Assembly: GCA_031254155.1 (NCBI GenBank)
Contig: JAIRVA010000238.1
Span: 1 to 9,348 of the forward strand
Reading direction: 5' to 3'
Source of the DNA: Propionibacteriaceae bacterium
GTDB taxonomy: Bacteria; Actinomycetota; Actinomycetes; Propionibacteriales; Propionibacteriaceae
DNA: 9,348 bases
The notes beneath the pieces are model-generated. The model did not search any database. It saw only the letters and a program-made list of their open reading frames with translations, and was not told the origin of the DNA. This document shows, one piece after another, positions 1 through 6,945 of this stretch. The translations under genes and the position numbers were made by a program. Each line of letters begins with the position of its first letter. Within the stretch, counting starts at the first letter, position 1.

Positions 1-711
1 CTGGATCGTGTCGGTGTCCTGGAACTCGTCCACGAGAACCACGGGGTAGAGGCCGGCGAGGCGGGCCCGCGCGGGCGGCCCCGTCACCGGGTCCACCACC
101 GTGTCACGGCAGCGGGTGAGCATGTCGTCAAAGGTGTACACCCCGGCCCGCCGTTTGCGCTGTTCGACGAGGTCACGGACGGCGTCGGTGAACCGGGCCG
201 CGTCCGTCCCGGCGGGTACGACGGGCGCGCCGGGGGCGAACAGGGCCGCCCGGACCCAGGCGAGCGCCTGGTCGAACGTGAACCGAAGCTGCCCCTGGCG
301 GCGCAGCCGCAGAAAGTGGTCGGCGCACGCCTGGGTGGCGAGGTCGCCGAGATCCGTCGCCAGGGTGTCGGTCGGGTCGTGGTCGGCGAGGATGCCCAAC
401 TGGGAGAGGAGGCGGTCGCAGAAACCGTGTGTGGTCATGATCGGCGCCAGGTCGAAGTCGGCCAGCGCGGACTCCAGGCGCGACCGGGTGCGCCCGGTTG
501 CCGCCTGGGCGTCGGCCTGCAGCCGCGTGCGAGTCCGGTTCTCAACCTCGGCGGCCGCCGCGGCGGAGAAGGTGACAATCGCGATCTGGGAGACCGGCGT
601 CCCCCGTTCCGCGATGAACCGTGAGGCGAGCTCGGAGATCCGCCAGGTCTTGCCGGTCCCGGCGCTGGCCTCGATGACGAGCGTCTCGCCCGGTTTGGGT
701 AACCCGCTCAT
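1..711 (-). CDS. recB: RecB, exonuclease V beta subunit (N-terminal part only, cut by window edge)
   Basis: The first 237 codons of RecB, the 3'-5' helicase/nuclease subunit of RecBCD, which unwinds and resects DNA ends for recombinational repair. Visible superfamily 1A motifs: Walker A ASAGTGKT (residues 15-22), motif Ia around TFSAAAAAEV (47-56), motif Ib THGFCDR (94-100), TFDDML (203-208), and Walker B/motif II DEFQDTD (228-234). Motifs III-VI and the C-terminal nuclease domain lie beyond the left edge. The ATG overlaps the recC stop codon as ATGA, and a strong GGAGG (718-722, reverse strand) lies 6 nt upstream inside the recC end, which fixes the start and points to translational coupling. 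The ASAGTGKT and DEFQDTD forms are characteristic of RecB, and the adjacent recC makes the call firm. UvrD or AddA is much less likely. Confidence 0.93.
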   Translation of the reverse strand, partial: MSGLPKPGETLVIEASAGTGKTWRISELASRFIAERGTPVSQIAIVTFSAAAAAEVENRTRTRLQADAQAATGRTRSRLESALADFDLAPIMTTHGFCDRLLSQLGILADHDPTDTLATDLGDLATQACADHFLRLRRQGQLRFTFDQALAWVRAALFAPGAPVVPAGTDAARFTDAVRDLVEQRKRRAGVYTFDDMLTRCRDTVVDPVTGPPARARLAGLYPVVLVDEFQDTDTIQ

Positions 712-3700
712 GAGACACCTCCCGCCCGGATCAGGGGGACGTAGACCCCGCATGCCAGCGCCAGGAACCGCGTCGGTTGGGCCTCCCCGGGGCGGGTCTC
801 GTCGGGGTGGGCGGGCAGGGCCTGCATCGCCGCCGGCGTCGGCCAGAGCCTGGGCCAGGCCGGGTCGCGCTCCCACACCGCGTCGAGGCGCCGGTCGATC
901 TCGACCAGGTTGGGCGGGAGGGCGCGGGCGGCGTACCGTGCCAGGTGGGCGGCGGGCGCCGGCGGGAGTGGCAGGGGCGAGGCCAGGCCGGCCTGATGGA
1001 CTCGCCTAAGGTAGTCGAGTTCGCGGTTGGCCTCGTCGCCCGGTGGTGGTACGAGGGTGACGGTCAGGCGCCGGCCGGTCAGAACCGCGCGCCACGGTTC
1101 GCCGGGGTACGCCACTTGGAGCGCGAGCAGGCGGAGCCAGGCGCGGATCTGGTGGTGTGGCTGGACGCGCCCGGCCAGGACCTCGAGCGTCGTCGTACCG
1201 TGCACGCCCACCTGTCCGGTGAGGCCGGGCACACCATCGCCGGCGAGGTCGAGGCTTCGCCACGTCAGGGGGAGTGTGAGGTGGGCGCGGGCCCGGAAGA
1301 CGATGTCCTGGGCCTGGGTGAGGCTGTCCGCCGCGGCCATGGCCCCCGCCTCGCCCGGTGGTAGCTGGCCCCGGCGCAGCTCGGCCTGGACGATCCGGTC
1401 CGGGTCCTTGCCGCCAAGGAGGAGGCGGACCATCCGCTGGGTGATCTCCCAGCTGTCAAGCGCCGTTGGTACGAGGCTCATCTCGACCGGCGCGGGGTCT
1501 TCCACCCGGAGCGCCGACGGGATGAGGCCCGCGTGGCGGCGGAGCCAGTAGCGCGCCGGGTTGGCGAACACGTCACCCAGGTCGTCGAGGGTGACCTCGG
1601 TGAGCGGGCCGATATCCGCCACCAGTTCGCGCTGCCGCGGGCGGGCGACGATCCGCGGTGGTGGGGCGGCAGCCGGGGTCCGCCGGGTGACGAGGGCCGC
1701 CTCGGCGGCCAGGTCCGACGTACCGGCGACGCGGGCCGCGAGGTGGAGCAGGTCGGTGAGCGGGGTGGGCCGGGGAGTCACCGCTCCCGCCGCGTCGGCG
1801 CCTGGGTAGATGACGACCAGGGTGTCGCGGGCGGCCCGGACGGCGTCGGCAAAGACCTGGCGGTCGCGTTGCCGCTGGTCTTCTGCCGCGGCCGGAGCCG
1901 CCGCGGTCACGGCGTCGCCGTCGGTCGGCGGCTGGCCCGGGAAGGTGTCGGCGTCGAGGCCGAGGACGACGACGCAGCGGTGGGGGACGAGCGTGAGCGT
2001 ACCGAACCGCGTGACGGCGAGGTCGCCGGTCAAGAAGGCGGAGTGCCAGGTCTGGTCCGCCCAGGCCGCGCGGAAGAGGGACTCCGCTTCAGCCAGGGTG
2101 AGCGGCGGCGCGGTCCTGGCCGCGACCGCCGCCAGGGCGGCTCCCACCGGCGTGGCCGCCCAGTCGGGACCGGTCAGCGCGTCGAGGGCCGCACGGAAAC
2201 GCTCCGCCCAGTCGGCGGGCGGGGCGGGTACCGACCACAGGTCGCCGCAGGCCCGTACGCCGGCGATGATCTGTCCGAGCGCCTCGACGAGGCGGACGGT
2301 GTCCGAGTCGACGGCGTCGAGGGGCAGGACCGTACCCCGGTATTCCAGGTCATCTTCGCTCAGCGCGACCCCGAGGACGAGGCGGCCCAGACCGGCCATC
2401 CAGGTGTTCTGGGCGAAGTCGGCCATGCCAGAGCCGGCGCGCTGGGGTCCGCTCACGCCCCACCGGATGCCCGAGGCGGTGACCAGCAGGTGCAGGCGGT
2501 CGAGGTCCTCCGGACCGTAGCCGAAGAACGCCATGACCGCCGGGAAGCTCAGAAGGCGGGTGAGGTCGTCCGCGGTCGCGCGCCCTCGGACCAGGCTGAT
2601 GACGAACGCCAACACGTCCGCCACGGTCCCGGCCGGGGGCGCCCCGGTCGCGATGGTCGCCCGGATGGTGTGGCGCGGGCTCGCTCCGGGGGTGTCGTCG
2701 GGCCGGAAAAAGGCCTGGAGGAGGCCGAGGTGGGTCTCCAGGCCGTGGACGAGGACGAGGATGTCGCGCGGCTCCAACGTCGGGTCGCGGGCGAGCAGCG
2801 TCACGAGGGTGTCCGCCAGGGCGTCCACCTGCTGGTCGGACTGGACCGGGTGGATCTGGACCGAGGCGTCGAACGGCGCGGGGGTGATTTCCCCGGTCGC
2901 CTGGGCCTGCTGGAGGGATGTGAGCAGGGTCACCGGCCGGGCGGGCGCCTCCAGGCGGGTGACGCGGGGATCGAGACGGTCCAGGGTGGCGGCGTTCGCG
3001 CGGGCGAGCGGCTCCGCCAGCCCGCCGCCGGGGCCGTACGTTGCCGTGAAGACGAGCACATCCCGGCCCGGAACGTCCAGGGCCTGGAGGAGCCGCTCAT
3101 CGGCCGGGGCGAGCGGTTCGGGGCAGAACACGGCGATCCGGGCGTACTGGGCGGCCGACTCGGCGGCGCGCCGGCAGACCGCGGTGGTGTCGGCCTCCGG
3201 ACTGCCGATCATGTCACTAAGGCGGTTGACGAGGTCAGCCTGCCAGCGGAACGGGTCGGGCAGCGGCGCGCCGCCGGGAGAGATGAGCCGCCCGTCCCGC
3301 CACGCGGCCAGCAGGCCGGGATGCCACCGGGCGTAGCCGGCCAGCCGGGCGGCCGTCGCCCGGGCGAAGGCGTCCCGCCGGTGGGGCCGGGTGGCGGGAC
3401 CGGCGAGGTGGGCCCGGACCTGGGCGAAGGCCGGGGTGTCGACGAGGTCGACGAGTCCGCCCAGCACGGCGGGCACCAGCGCCTCCGCCGACCACGGCGA
3501 CGGCCCGGGCCGGACCAGGGCGGCCACCGTGTCACAGGTCGCGAACCGGGTCCCGGCACACACGCCGTCGGTGGCGCCAGACGAGCCAAGGGTCAGGCTG
3601 AGCCGTTGCGCGAGCCAGCGGCTCAGCCCGCCCTGGCGGGTCAGGACCAGGTCGGGGGCGAACGGATCGGCCGGCGGCGTCGCCAGGACGCGGCCGAGGC

Positions 3701-3743
3701 GGTCGGCCAGGGTCTCGATCATGGCGGCTTGGTAGCGGATCAC
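708..3743 (-). CDS. recC: RecC, exonuclease V gamma subunit
   Basis: A complete 1011-residue RecC, the subunit that holds RecB and RecD, splits the DNA strands and, in well-studied relatives, scans for Chi with a dead helicase fold. The N-terminus has the family pattern PPADPFAPDLVLTRQGGLSRWL (about 23-44); a central VVVLGLDADTFPGQ (591-604) matches the RecC 'VCLLGMNDGVYPRQ' segment; RQVFADAVRAARDTLVVIYPG (about 628-648) follows; and a C-terminal nuclease-fold region begins near VTLDDLGDVFANPARYWLRR (717-736). No intact Walker A is present, as expected for RecC. It is slightly shorter than E. coli RecC (about 1120). I prefer the GTG start because the first residues (IRYQAAMIETLADRLG) align with the usual RecC N-terminus; an ATG at 3722 is the alternative. 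recB follows with a 4-nt overlap. Confidence 0.93.
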   Translation of the reverse strand: MIRYQAAMIETLADRLGRVLATPPADPFAPDLVLTRQGGLSRWLAQRLSLTLGSSGATDGVCAGTRFATCDTVAALVRPGPSPWSAEALVPAVLGGLVDLVDTPAFAQVRAHLAGPATRPHRRDAFARATAARLAGYARWHPGLLAAWRDGRLISPGGAPLPDPFRWQADLVNRLSDMIGSPEADTTAVCRRAAESAAQYARIAVFCPEPLAPADERLLQALDVPGRDVLVFTATYGPGGGLAEPLARANAATLDRLDPRVTRLEAPARPVTLLTSLQQAQATGEITPAPFDASVQIHPVQSDQQVDALADTLVTLLARDPTLEPRDILVLVHGLETHLGLLQAFFRPDDTPGASPRHTIRATIATGAPPAGTVADVLAFVISLVRGRATADDLTRLLSFPAVMAFFGYGPEDLDRLHLLVTASGIRWGVSGPQRAGSGMADFAQNTWMAGLGRLVLGVALSEDDLEYRGTVLPLDAVDSDTVRLVEALGQIIAGVRACGDLWSVPAPPADWAERFRAALDALTGPDWAATPVGAALAAVAARTAPPLTLAEAESLFRAAWADQTWHSAFLTGDLAVTRFGTLTLVPHRCVVVLGLDADTFPGQPPTDGDAVTAAAPAAAEDQRQRDRQVFADAVRAARDTLVVIYPGADAAGAVTPRPTPLTDLLHLAARVAGTSDLAAEAALVTRRTPAAAPPPRIVARPRQRELVADIGPLTEVTLDDLGDVFANPARYWLRRHAGLIPSALRVEDPAPVEMSLVPTALDSWEITQRMVRLLLGGKDPDRIVQAELRRGQLPPGEAGAMAAADSLTQAQDIVFRARAHLTLPLTWRSLDLAGDGVPGLTGQVGVHGTTTLEVLAGRVQPHHQIRAWLRLLALQVAYPGEPWRAVLTGRRLTVTLVPPPGDEANRELDYLRRVHQAGLASPLPLPPAPAAHLARYAARALPPNLVEIDRRLDAVWERDPAWPRLWPTPAAMQALPAHPDETRPGEAQPTRFLALACGVYVPLIRAGGVS

Positions 3744-3755
3744 ACCCTCACGTTA
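3744..3755 (-). promoter_or_regulatory. Possible leaderless promoter of recCB (-10 TAACGT)
   Basis: On the reverse strand TAACGT (3755-3750) fits the actinobacterial TANNNT -10 and ends 6 nt before the recC GTG, so the predicted transcript start would be the G of the start codon. A GAGGG in the gap is only 1 nt from the GTG, too close to act as a ribosome binding site, which favours a leaderless reading. No convincing -35 is visible (GGGAAA lies at the right distance), and no LexA box is present here. Confidence 0.33.
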
Positions 3756-3809
3756 GGGCATACCTCAGACATTTTCCCAGTTCGGGTGTGGCGTGGCACA
3801 GTTGGTCAG

Positions 3810-5183
3810 GTGGACGTTGCCCAAATTCTTGATGGCCTGGACCCCGACCAGCGGCGGGTCGCCGAGACGCTCGGCGAGCCGCTCGGCGTGATCGCGGGGG
3901 CCGGGACGGGCAAAACGCGGACCATCACCCACCGGTTGGCGTACGCGGTGCTGGCCGGTGCCATCGATCCGCGCGCCACGCTCGCGTGTACGTTCACTAC
4001 CGCCGCGGCGGCCGAGGTCCGGACGCGCCTGGAGGCGATGGGTGTCCGGGGGGTCCAGTCGCGGACCTTCCACTCGGCGGCGCTCCGTCAGGCGCAGTAT
4101 TTCTGGCCGCAGGCGTACGGCAGCGCCCTGCCCCGGGTCGAGGACCGGCGCGAGCCGCTGGTCGCCCAGGCGTGTACGCGGGTGGGACTCGCCGCGACGC
4201 CCGCCGAGGTGGCCGAGGTCGCCGCCGAGATTTCGTGGACGAAGCAGACCAACGTCTTGCCGGAGGACTATATCGGCCTGGCCCGCACCGACCGCCGGAC
4301 TCTCCTCCACGTCACCTCCGATAGCGTGGCCGATGCGATTGTCGCTTATGAAGAGGCCAAACAGGCCGCCTGCGTCATCGACCTGGACGATCTGTTGCTG
4401 TGTACGGTCGCCCTCCTCGCGACACAACCGGACGTGGCGAAGCAGGTCCGGGCGACGTACCGCCATTTCGTGTTCGACGAGTTCCAGGATGTGTCCCCGG
4501 TCGAGTGGCGCCTCGTCGAACTGTGGACCGGCGGCCGGCGGGACGTCTGCGTGGTCGGTGACCCGGCCCAGACCATCCACACCTTCGCGGGCGCCCGCTC
4601 GCAGTACCTTGAGTCGTTCGCGGCTGGCCGCCCTGGTGCGGGCGAACTGGTGCTCACGACCAATTACCGGTCGACGACGCCCGTCCTGGAGGCGGCCGCC
4701 GCGGTCGGGCGGTCACCTCGCCGGTTACAGTCAGCCCGGGGGGCGGGCCCGGCGGTCGAACTGGTGCCCGCCCGCGACGCCCTGGACGAGGCGGTGGCGA
4801 CGGCCCGGTGGCTGAAGGACCGGCACGCCGACGGGGTGGCGTGGGGCGACCTGGCCGTCCTTTTCCGGACCCACGCGGGCGTGGAGTCCATCCGCCAGAT
4901 CCTCGCCGACGAGGGGGTACCCTTCGGGCGGCTAGGCGTTGGACTCGGTACCCTCCACGGCGCGAAGGGGCGCGAGTGGGAGGGGGTCACGCTCGGCGGT
5001 CTCCACGATGGCACCGTCCCCAGTCCGCTCGCCCGGAGCGCCGCGCAACTCGCCGAGGAACGGCGGTTGTTGTATGTCGGCCTGACGCGCGCCCGGACGT
5101 TTCTGCGTCTGACGTGGCCGGTCACGGCCGGCGGCCGCCCGGCCCGTCCCAGCCGGTTCCTCGCCGGTCTGGGAGCCACGTAA
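3810..5183 (+). CDS. Compact UvrD2-like superfamily 1A DNA helicase lacking domain 2B
   Basis: A 457-residue ATP-dependent 3'-5' helicase candidate of the UvrD/PcrA/Rep family, closest by recall to actinobacterial UvrD2. Motifs in order: Walker A AGAGTGKT (29-36) followed by RTITHRLA, motif Ia TFTTAAAAEV (61-70), Ib TFHSAALRQ (87-95), IDLDDLLL (190-197), motif II FDEFQDVSP (222-230), motif III VVGDPAQTIHTFAGA (248-262), NYRS (285-288), motif V GTLHGAKGREWEGV (380-393) and motif VI EERRLLYVGLTRAR (416-429). Full UvrD2 is about 700 residues. Here the stretch between the motif IV region (LFRTHAGVESIRQILADEG) and motif V is only a few residues, so the 2B insertion seems absent, as are the HRDC and Cys-rich C-terminal parts. 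Motifs remain intact, arguing against a decayed gene. The GTG at 3810 is chosen because homology begins there; the ribosome binding site is weak, and a GTG at 3786 is possible. It diverges from recC. Confidence 0.85.
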   Translation: MDVAQILDGLDPDQRRVAETLGEPLGVIAGAGTGKTRTITHRLAYAVLAGAIDPRATLACTFTTAAAAEVRTRLEAMGVRGVQSRTFHSAALRQAQYFWPQAYGSALPRVEDRREPLVAQACTRVGLAATPAEVAEVAAEISWTKQTNVLPEDYIGLARTDRRTLLHVTSDSVADAIVAYEEAKQAACVIDLDDLLLCTVALLATQPDVAKQVRATYRHFVFDEFQDVSPVEWRLVELWTGGRRDVCVVGDPAQTIHTFAGARSQYLESFAAGRPGAGELVLTTNYRSTTPVLEAAAAVGRSPRRLQSARGAGPAVELVPARDALDEAVATARWLKDRHADGVAWGDLAVLFRTHAGVESIRQILADEGVPFGRLGVGLGTLHGAKGREWEGVTLGGLHDGTVPSPLARSAAQLAEERRLLYVGLTRARTFLRLTWPVTAGGRPARPSRFLAGLGAT

Positions 5184-5206
5184 GGGATCGGTGGTTCCGA
5201 AGACGA

Positions 5207-5896
5207 CTACACCCGGCGCAGGACGGCGACGATCTTGCCGAGGATGGTCGCGTCGTTGCCGTCGATGGGGGAGTACAGCCGGTTCTGGGGCAGGAGCCAG
5301 ACCTGGCCGGGGGTCTTCTTCAGCGTTTTGACCGTCGCCTCGTCGCCGAGCAGGGCCGCGACGATCTCACCGTTTTCCGCGCTGGCTTGCTGGCGGACGA
5401 CAACGAGATCGCCGTCGCAGATCGCCGCGTCGGCCATCGAGTCGCCGTGGACCTCCAGCATGAAGAGCGTGCCCGTACCGACGAGTTGTTCGGGCAGGAC
5501 GTACGTGTCTTCCAGGTTCTGTTCGGCGGTGATGGGGACTCCGGCCGCGATACGGCCGAGCAGCGGCACCCGCAGGCCGGGGTCGGCGGTCGCCTCGGCG
5601 CCCGGCAGGCCGGGGAGGCGGATCTCCAGCGCCCGCGGGAGGTTCGGGTTGCGGCGGAGGTAGCCCCGGTTCTCCAGGTTACGCAACTGGTGGGCGACCG
5701 ACGACGGCGAAGTGAGTCCGACCGCCGCGCCGATCTCGCGCACGGTCGGCGGGTACCCGCGCTGCTGGGTCGAGGTCATGACGAACTCCAGGATGCGGCG
5801 CTGGCGCAGGGTGAGACCGTCGGCGCCGGCCGGGCCGTCGGGGAGTTCGGCCACGTTCTTGTGGTACGGGGCGGTGGGCTTGTGTGAGGTTGTCAT
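5207..5896 (-). CDS. lexA: LexA, SOS response repressor and self-cleaving protease
   Basis: A 229-residue LexA that represses SOS genes until RecA-ssDNA filaments stimulate its self-cleavage. The winged-helix DNA-binding domain spans about 28-93, with recognition helix SPSSVAHQLRNLENRGYLRR (63-82). The cleavage site is Ala118-Gly119 in RIAAGVP, and the S24-type catalytic dyad is Ser153 (HGDSM) and Lys190 (EATVK). Length is normal for actinobacterial LexA. The ATG at 5896 is preferred over an upstream in-frame TTG at 5932, because that TTG lies inside the LexA box and upstream of the -10. There is no Shine-Dalgarno, and a -10 ends 7 nt before the ATG, so the mRNA is predicted leaderless. The gene is autoregulated by the overlapping LexA box and divergent from a small membrane-protein gene. 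Its end faces the helicase gene across only 23 bp. Confidence 0.97.
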   Translation of the reverse strand: MTTSHKPTAPYHKNVAELPDGPAGADGLTLRQRRILEFVMTSTQQRGYPPTVREIGAAVGLTSPSSVAHQLRNLENRGYLRRNPNLPRALEIRLPGLPGAEATADPGLRVPLLGRIAAGVPITAEQNLEDTYVLPEQLVGTGTLFMLEVHGDSMADAAICDGDLVVVRQQASAENGEIVAALLGDEATVKTLKKTPGQVWLLPQNRLYSPIDGNDATILGKIVAVLRRV

Positions 5897-5903
5897 GCCG
5901 CAC

Positions 5904-5932
5904 AGTCTAGCGGATCTTTTCTCAAAAATCAA
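5904..5932 (-). promoter_or_regulatory. lexA promoter, predicted leaderless
   Basis: Reverse-strand -35 TTGATT (5932-5927), a 17-nt spacer and -10 TAGACT (5909-5904). Seven bases separate the -10 from the ATG, so transcription would start at or next to the A of the start codon. The -35 hexamer is inside the LexA box, so bound LexA would block RNA polymerase directly. Confidence 0.7.
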
Positions 5933-5944
5933 ACAGCTGTTCGA
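5929..5944. promoter_or_regulatory. LexA (SOS) box shared by lexA and the divergent small gene
   Basis: TCAAACAGCTGTTCGA matches the actinobacterial LexA operator TCGAAC-N4-GTTCGA at 11 of 12 defined positions (one G to A change in the left arm). It lies in the 116-bp divergent region in a locally AT-rich patch. It covers the lexA -35 and sits about 69 bp upstream of the ATG of the gene at 6013, so it can account for lexA autoregulation and probably for SOS control of that neighbour. No second box was seen in the interval. Confidence 0.88.
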
Positions 5945-6012
5945 TGGTGGGCCAAAAAATGTCGGACCGGCTGGGAAGACTGATTCTAGCCGGACTCGAC
6001 GAAAGGATTGAC

Positions 6013-6258
6013 ATGAGTGCGATGGAGTACGTGGAACTGGTAGTTGACCAGCGGGAAGGTGGATTAGGGGGACTGCATCTCGTCCGGGAGGGGGATGTCT
6101 CGGCGCGCGCGCGACGGCTGTCGGCGCGCGCGGCGGCCCAGGCCCGCGCCGCCCAGACGACGGCGCGTCACGTGGTGCTGGCGACGGTGGGGGCCGTCTT
6201 CGCGGCGGCCTGGGGAACGCTCGTCTGGGCCTTTCTCTCGGTGTCCAACCTCCCGTGA
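6013..6258 (+). CDS. Small single-pass membrane protein, probable SOS-induced (ChiZ/DivS position)
   Basis: An 81-residue protein that I do not recognise as a named family. Residues 1-52 are predicted cytoplasmic; the 31-52 part (ARARRLSARAAAQARAAQTT and on) is Ala/Arg-rich, with 8 Arg in the first 52 residues, and could form an amphipathic helix. One hydrophobic segment (about 54-77) ends in a 4-residue tail, so the protein looks tail-anchored, N-inside. No signal peptide, LysM or catalytic motif is present. Start: ATG at 6013 has GAAAGGA 5 nt upstream. In-frame ATGs at 5959 and 5944 would give 99 or 104 residues but lack such a site. The gene diverges from lexA with a LexA box between them and precedes nrdR at a distance; in Mycobacterium and Corynebacterium that slot holds ChiZ (Rv2719c) or DivS, SOS-induced division regulators. 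A division-inhibitor role is inference from position and topology only. Confidence 0.8.
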   Translation: MSAMEYVELVVDQREGGLGGLHLVREGDVSARARRLSARAAAQARAAQTTARHVVLATVGAVFAAAWGTLVWAFLSVSNLP

Positions 6259-6266
6259 CCAGGCGC

Positions 6267-6887
6267 TTAGCGTTCGACGACCACGCTCTTCATGATCATG
6301 TCGGCGATGGTCTGCTTCTTCGGGGTGAAGAGCGGGAACAGAAAGCCGATGCCGCAAGCGACGGCGTCGATGCCGTGGAGGAAGTAGCGGGCGATGCCGG
6401 GCCCGGCGCCGAGCGGGGCCCCCGTGTCCTCCCGCACGAGCCGGGTGTGGGCAACGCTCCGGCCGATGGTCACGCCGGTCTTGCCGCCGAGGAAGCCGAT
6501 GTTGTACACCCCCCAGGCGACGGCCACGAGCGCCAGGAGGCCGTCCACGACCCCGCTGAAGAAGAGGCTGACGACGCCCAGGGCGACGATGGGTCCCCAG
6601 TCGATGAGGGCGCTTTGCACCCGCTTGGGCCAGTCGGCGAGGCGGGTCTGCCCGCCAAGGGCGGGGGCGGGCGTGGGCCTGGCGGGCAGGGGGGTGGCGT
6701 ACGTCGGTGTCAGCTGGCCGTAGCCGGGCAGCGGGGCCGGCGCCGGGGCAGACTGGCCGTAGCCGGGCAGCGGCGCGGCGGGCCGGTACTGGGGCGGGGG
6801 TTCGACGGGCTGGTACGAGGGTGCGGGTGTGTAGCCAGGTGTCGGTTCGCCGCCGTTTGCCGGGCCAGACCCCGTCGCGTTGCTCAT
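6267..6887 (-). CDS. RDD family membrane protein with Pro/Gly/Tyr-rich N-terminus
   Basis: A 206-residue protein. Residues 1-80 are a low-complexity, presumably cytoplasmic region rich in Pro, Gly, Tyr and Gln, with two copies of APLPGYGQ (38-45 and 51-58). The RDD domain follows: RLADWPKRVQSALIDWGPI (82-100) carries the family Arg and Asp residues, hydrophobic segments occur at about 98-111, 114-134 and 170-187, and the C-terminal KKQTIADMIMKSVVV (190-204) is the usual RDD end. The function of most RDD proteins is unknown; some have been linked to ion transport. The ATG at 6887 is set by GGAGG 7 nt upstream. The gene is divergent from the DUF2752 gene (58 bp between starts) and convergent with the small SOS-linked gene, whose stop is 8 bp away. 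No partner or substrate can be deduced. Confidence 0.85.
   Translation of the reverse strand: MSNATGSGPANGGEPTPGYTPAPSYQPVEPPPQYRPAAPLPGYGQSAPAPAPLPGYGQLTPTYATPLPARPTPAPALGGQTRLADWPKRVQSALIDWGPIVALGVVSLFFSGVVDGLLALVAVAWGVYNIGFLGGKTGVTIGRSVAHTRLVREDTGAPLGAGPGIARYFLHGIDAVACGIGFLFPLFTPKKQTIADMIMKSVVVER
6714..6773. repeat. Pair of 21-bp direct repeats, 39-bp period, in the RDD gene
   Basis: Positions 6714-6734 and 6753-6773 are identical over 21 bp (beginning CTGGCCGTAGCC). The period is 39 bp, i.e. 13 codons, so the frame is kept. They encode the two PLPGYGQ motifs of the Pro-rich N-terminal region and look like an in-frame tandem duplication with a diverged linker. Confidence 0.85.
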
Positions 6888-6906
6888 GATGGTACCTCCG
6901 CGGTCC

Positions 6907-6935
6907 AGACTAGCGCGGTAGGGTGGTTTTGTCTT
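6907..6935 (-). promoter_or_regulatory. Candidate promoter of the RDD gene
   Basis: Reverse-strand -35 AAGACA (6935-6930), a 17-nt spacer and -10 TAGTCT (6912-6907), giving a leader of roughly a dozen bases that contains the GGAGG site. The -35 would overlap the ribosome binding site of the divergent DUF2752 gene. For that rightward gene TAGGGT (6919-6924) is a possible -10, without a recognisable -35. Confidence 0.4.
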
Positions 6936-6945
6936 GGAGGTGATC

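Noticed and set aside
101..1009. 302-codon + strand open frame
   Set aside because: Antisense to recB and the recC 3' end; Arg/Ser/Ala-rich translation without any recognisable motif.
1533..3809. Very long open frame on the + strand across recC, continuous with the helicase frame
   Set aside because: It is antisense to the well-supported recC and gives a Gly/Arg/Pro-rich, domain-free translation. High-G+C genomes often keep such antisense frames open. Homology begins only at about 3810.
3744..3809. Search for a LexA box between recC and the helicase gene
   Set aside because: No GAAC-N4-GTTC type palindrome is present, so SOS control of these repair genes is not supported by this region.
3765..4580. 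271-codon - strand open frame over the helicase
   Set aside because: Antisense to a gene with a full set of helicase motifs; it has no motifs of its own.
5897..5932. Longer LexA from the in-frame TTG at 5932
   Set aside because: The TTG lies inside the LexA box and -35, upstream of the predicted transcript start, and the extra 12 residues are not LexA-like.
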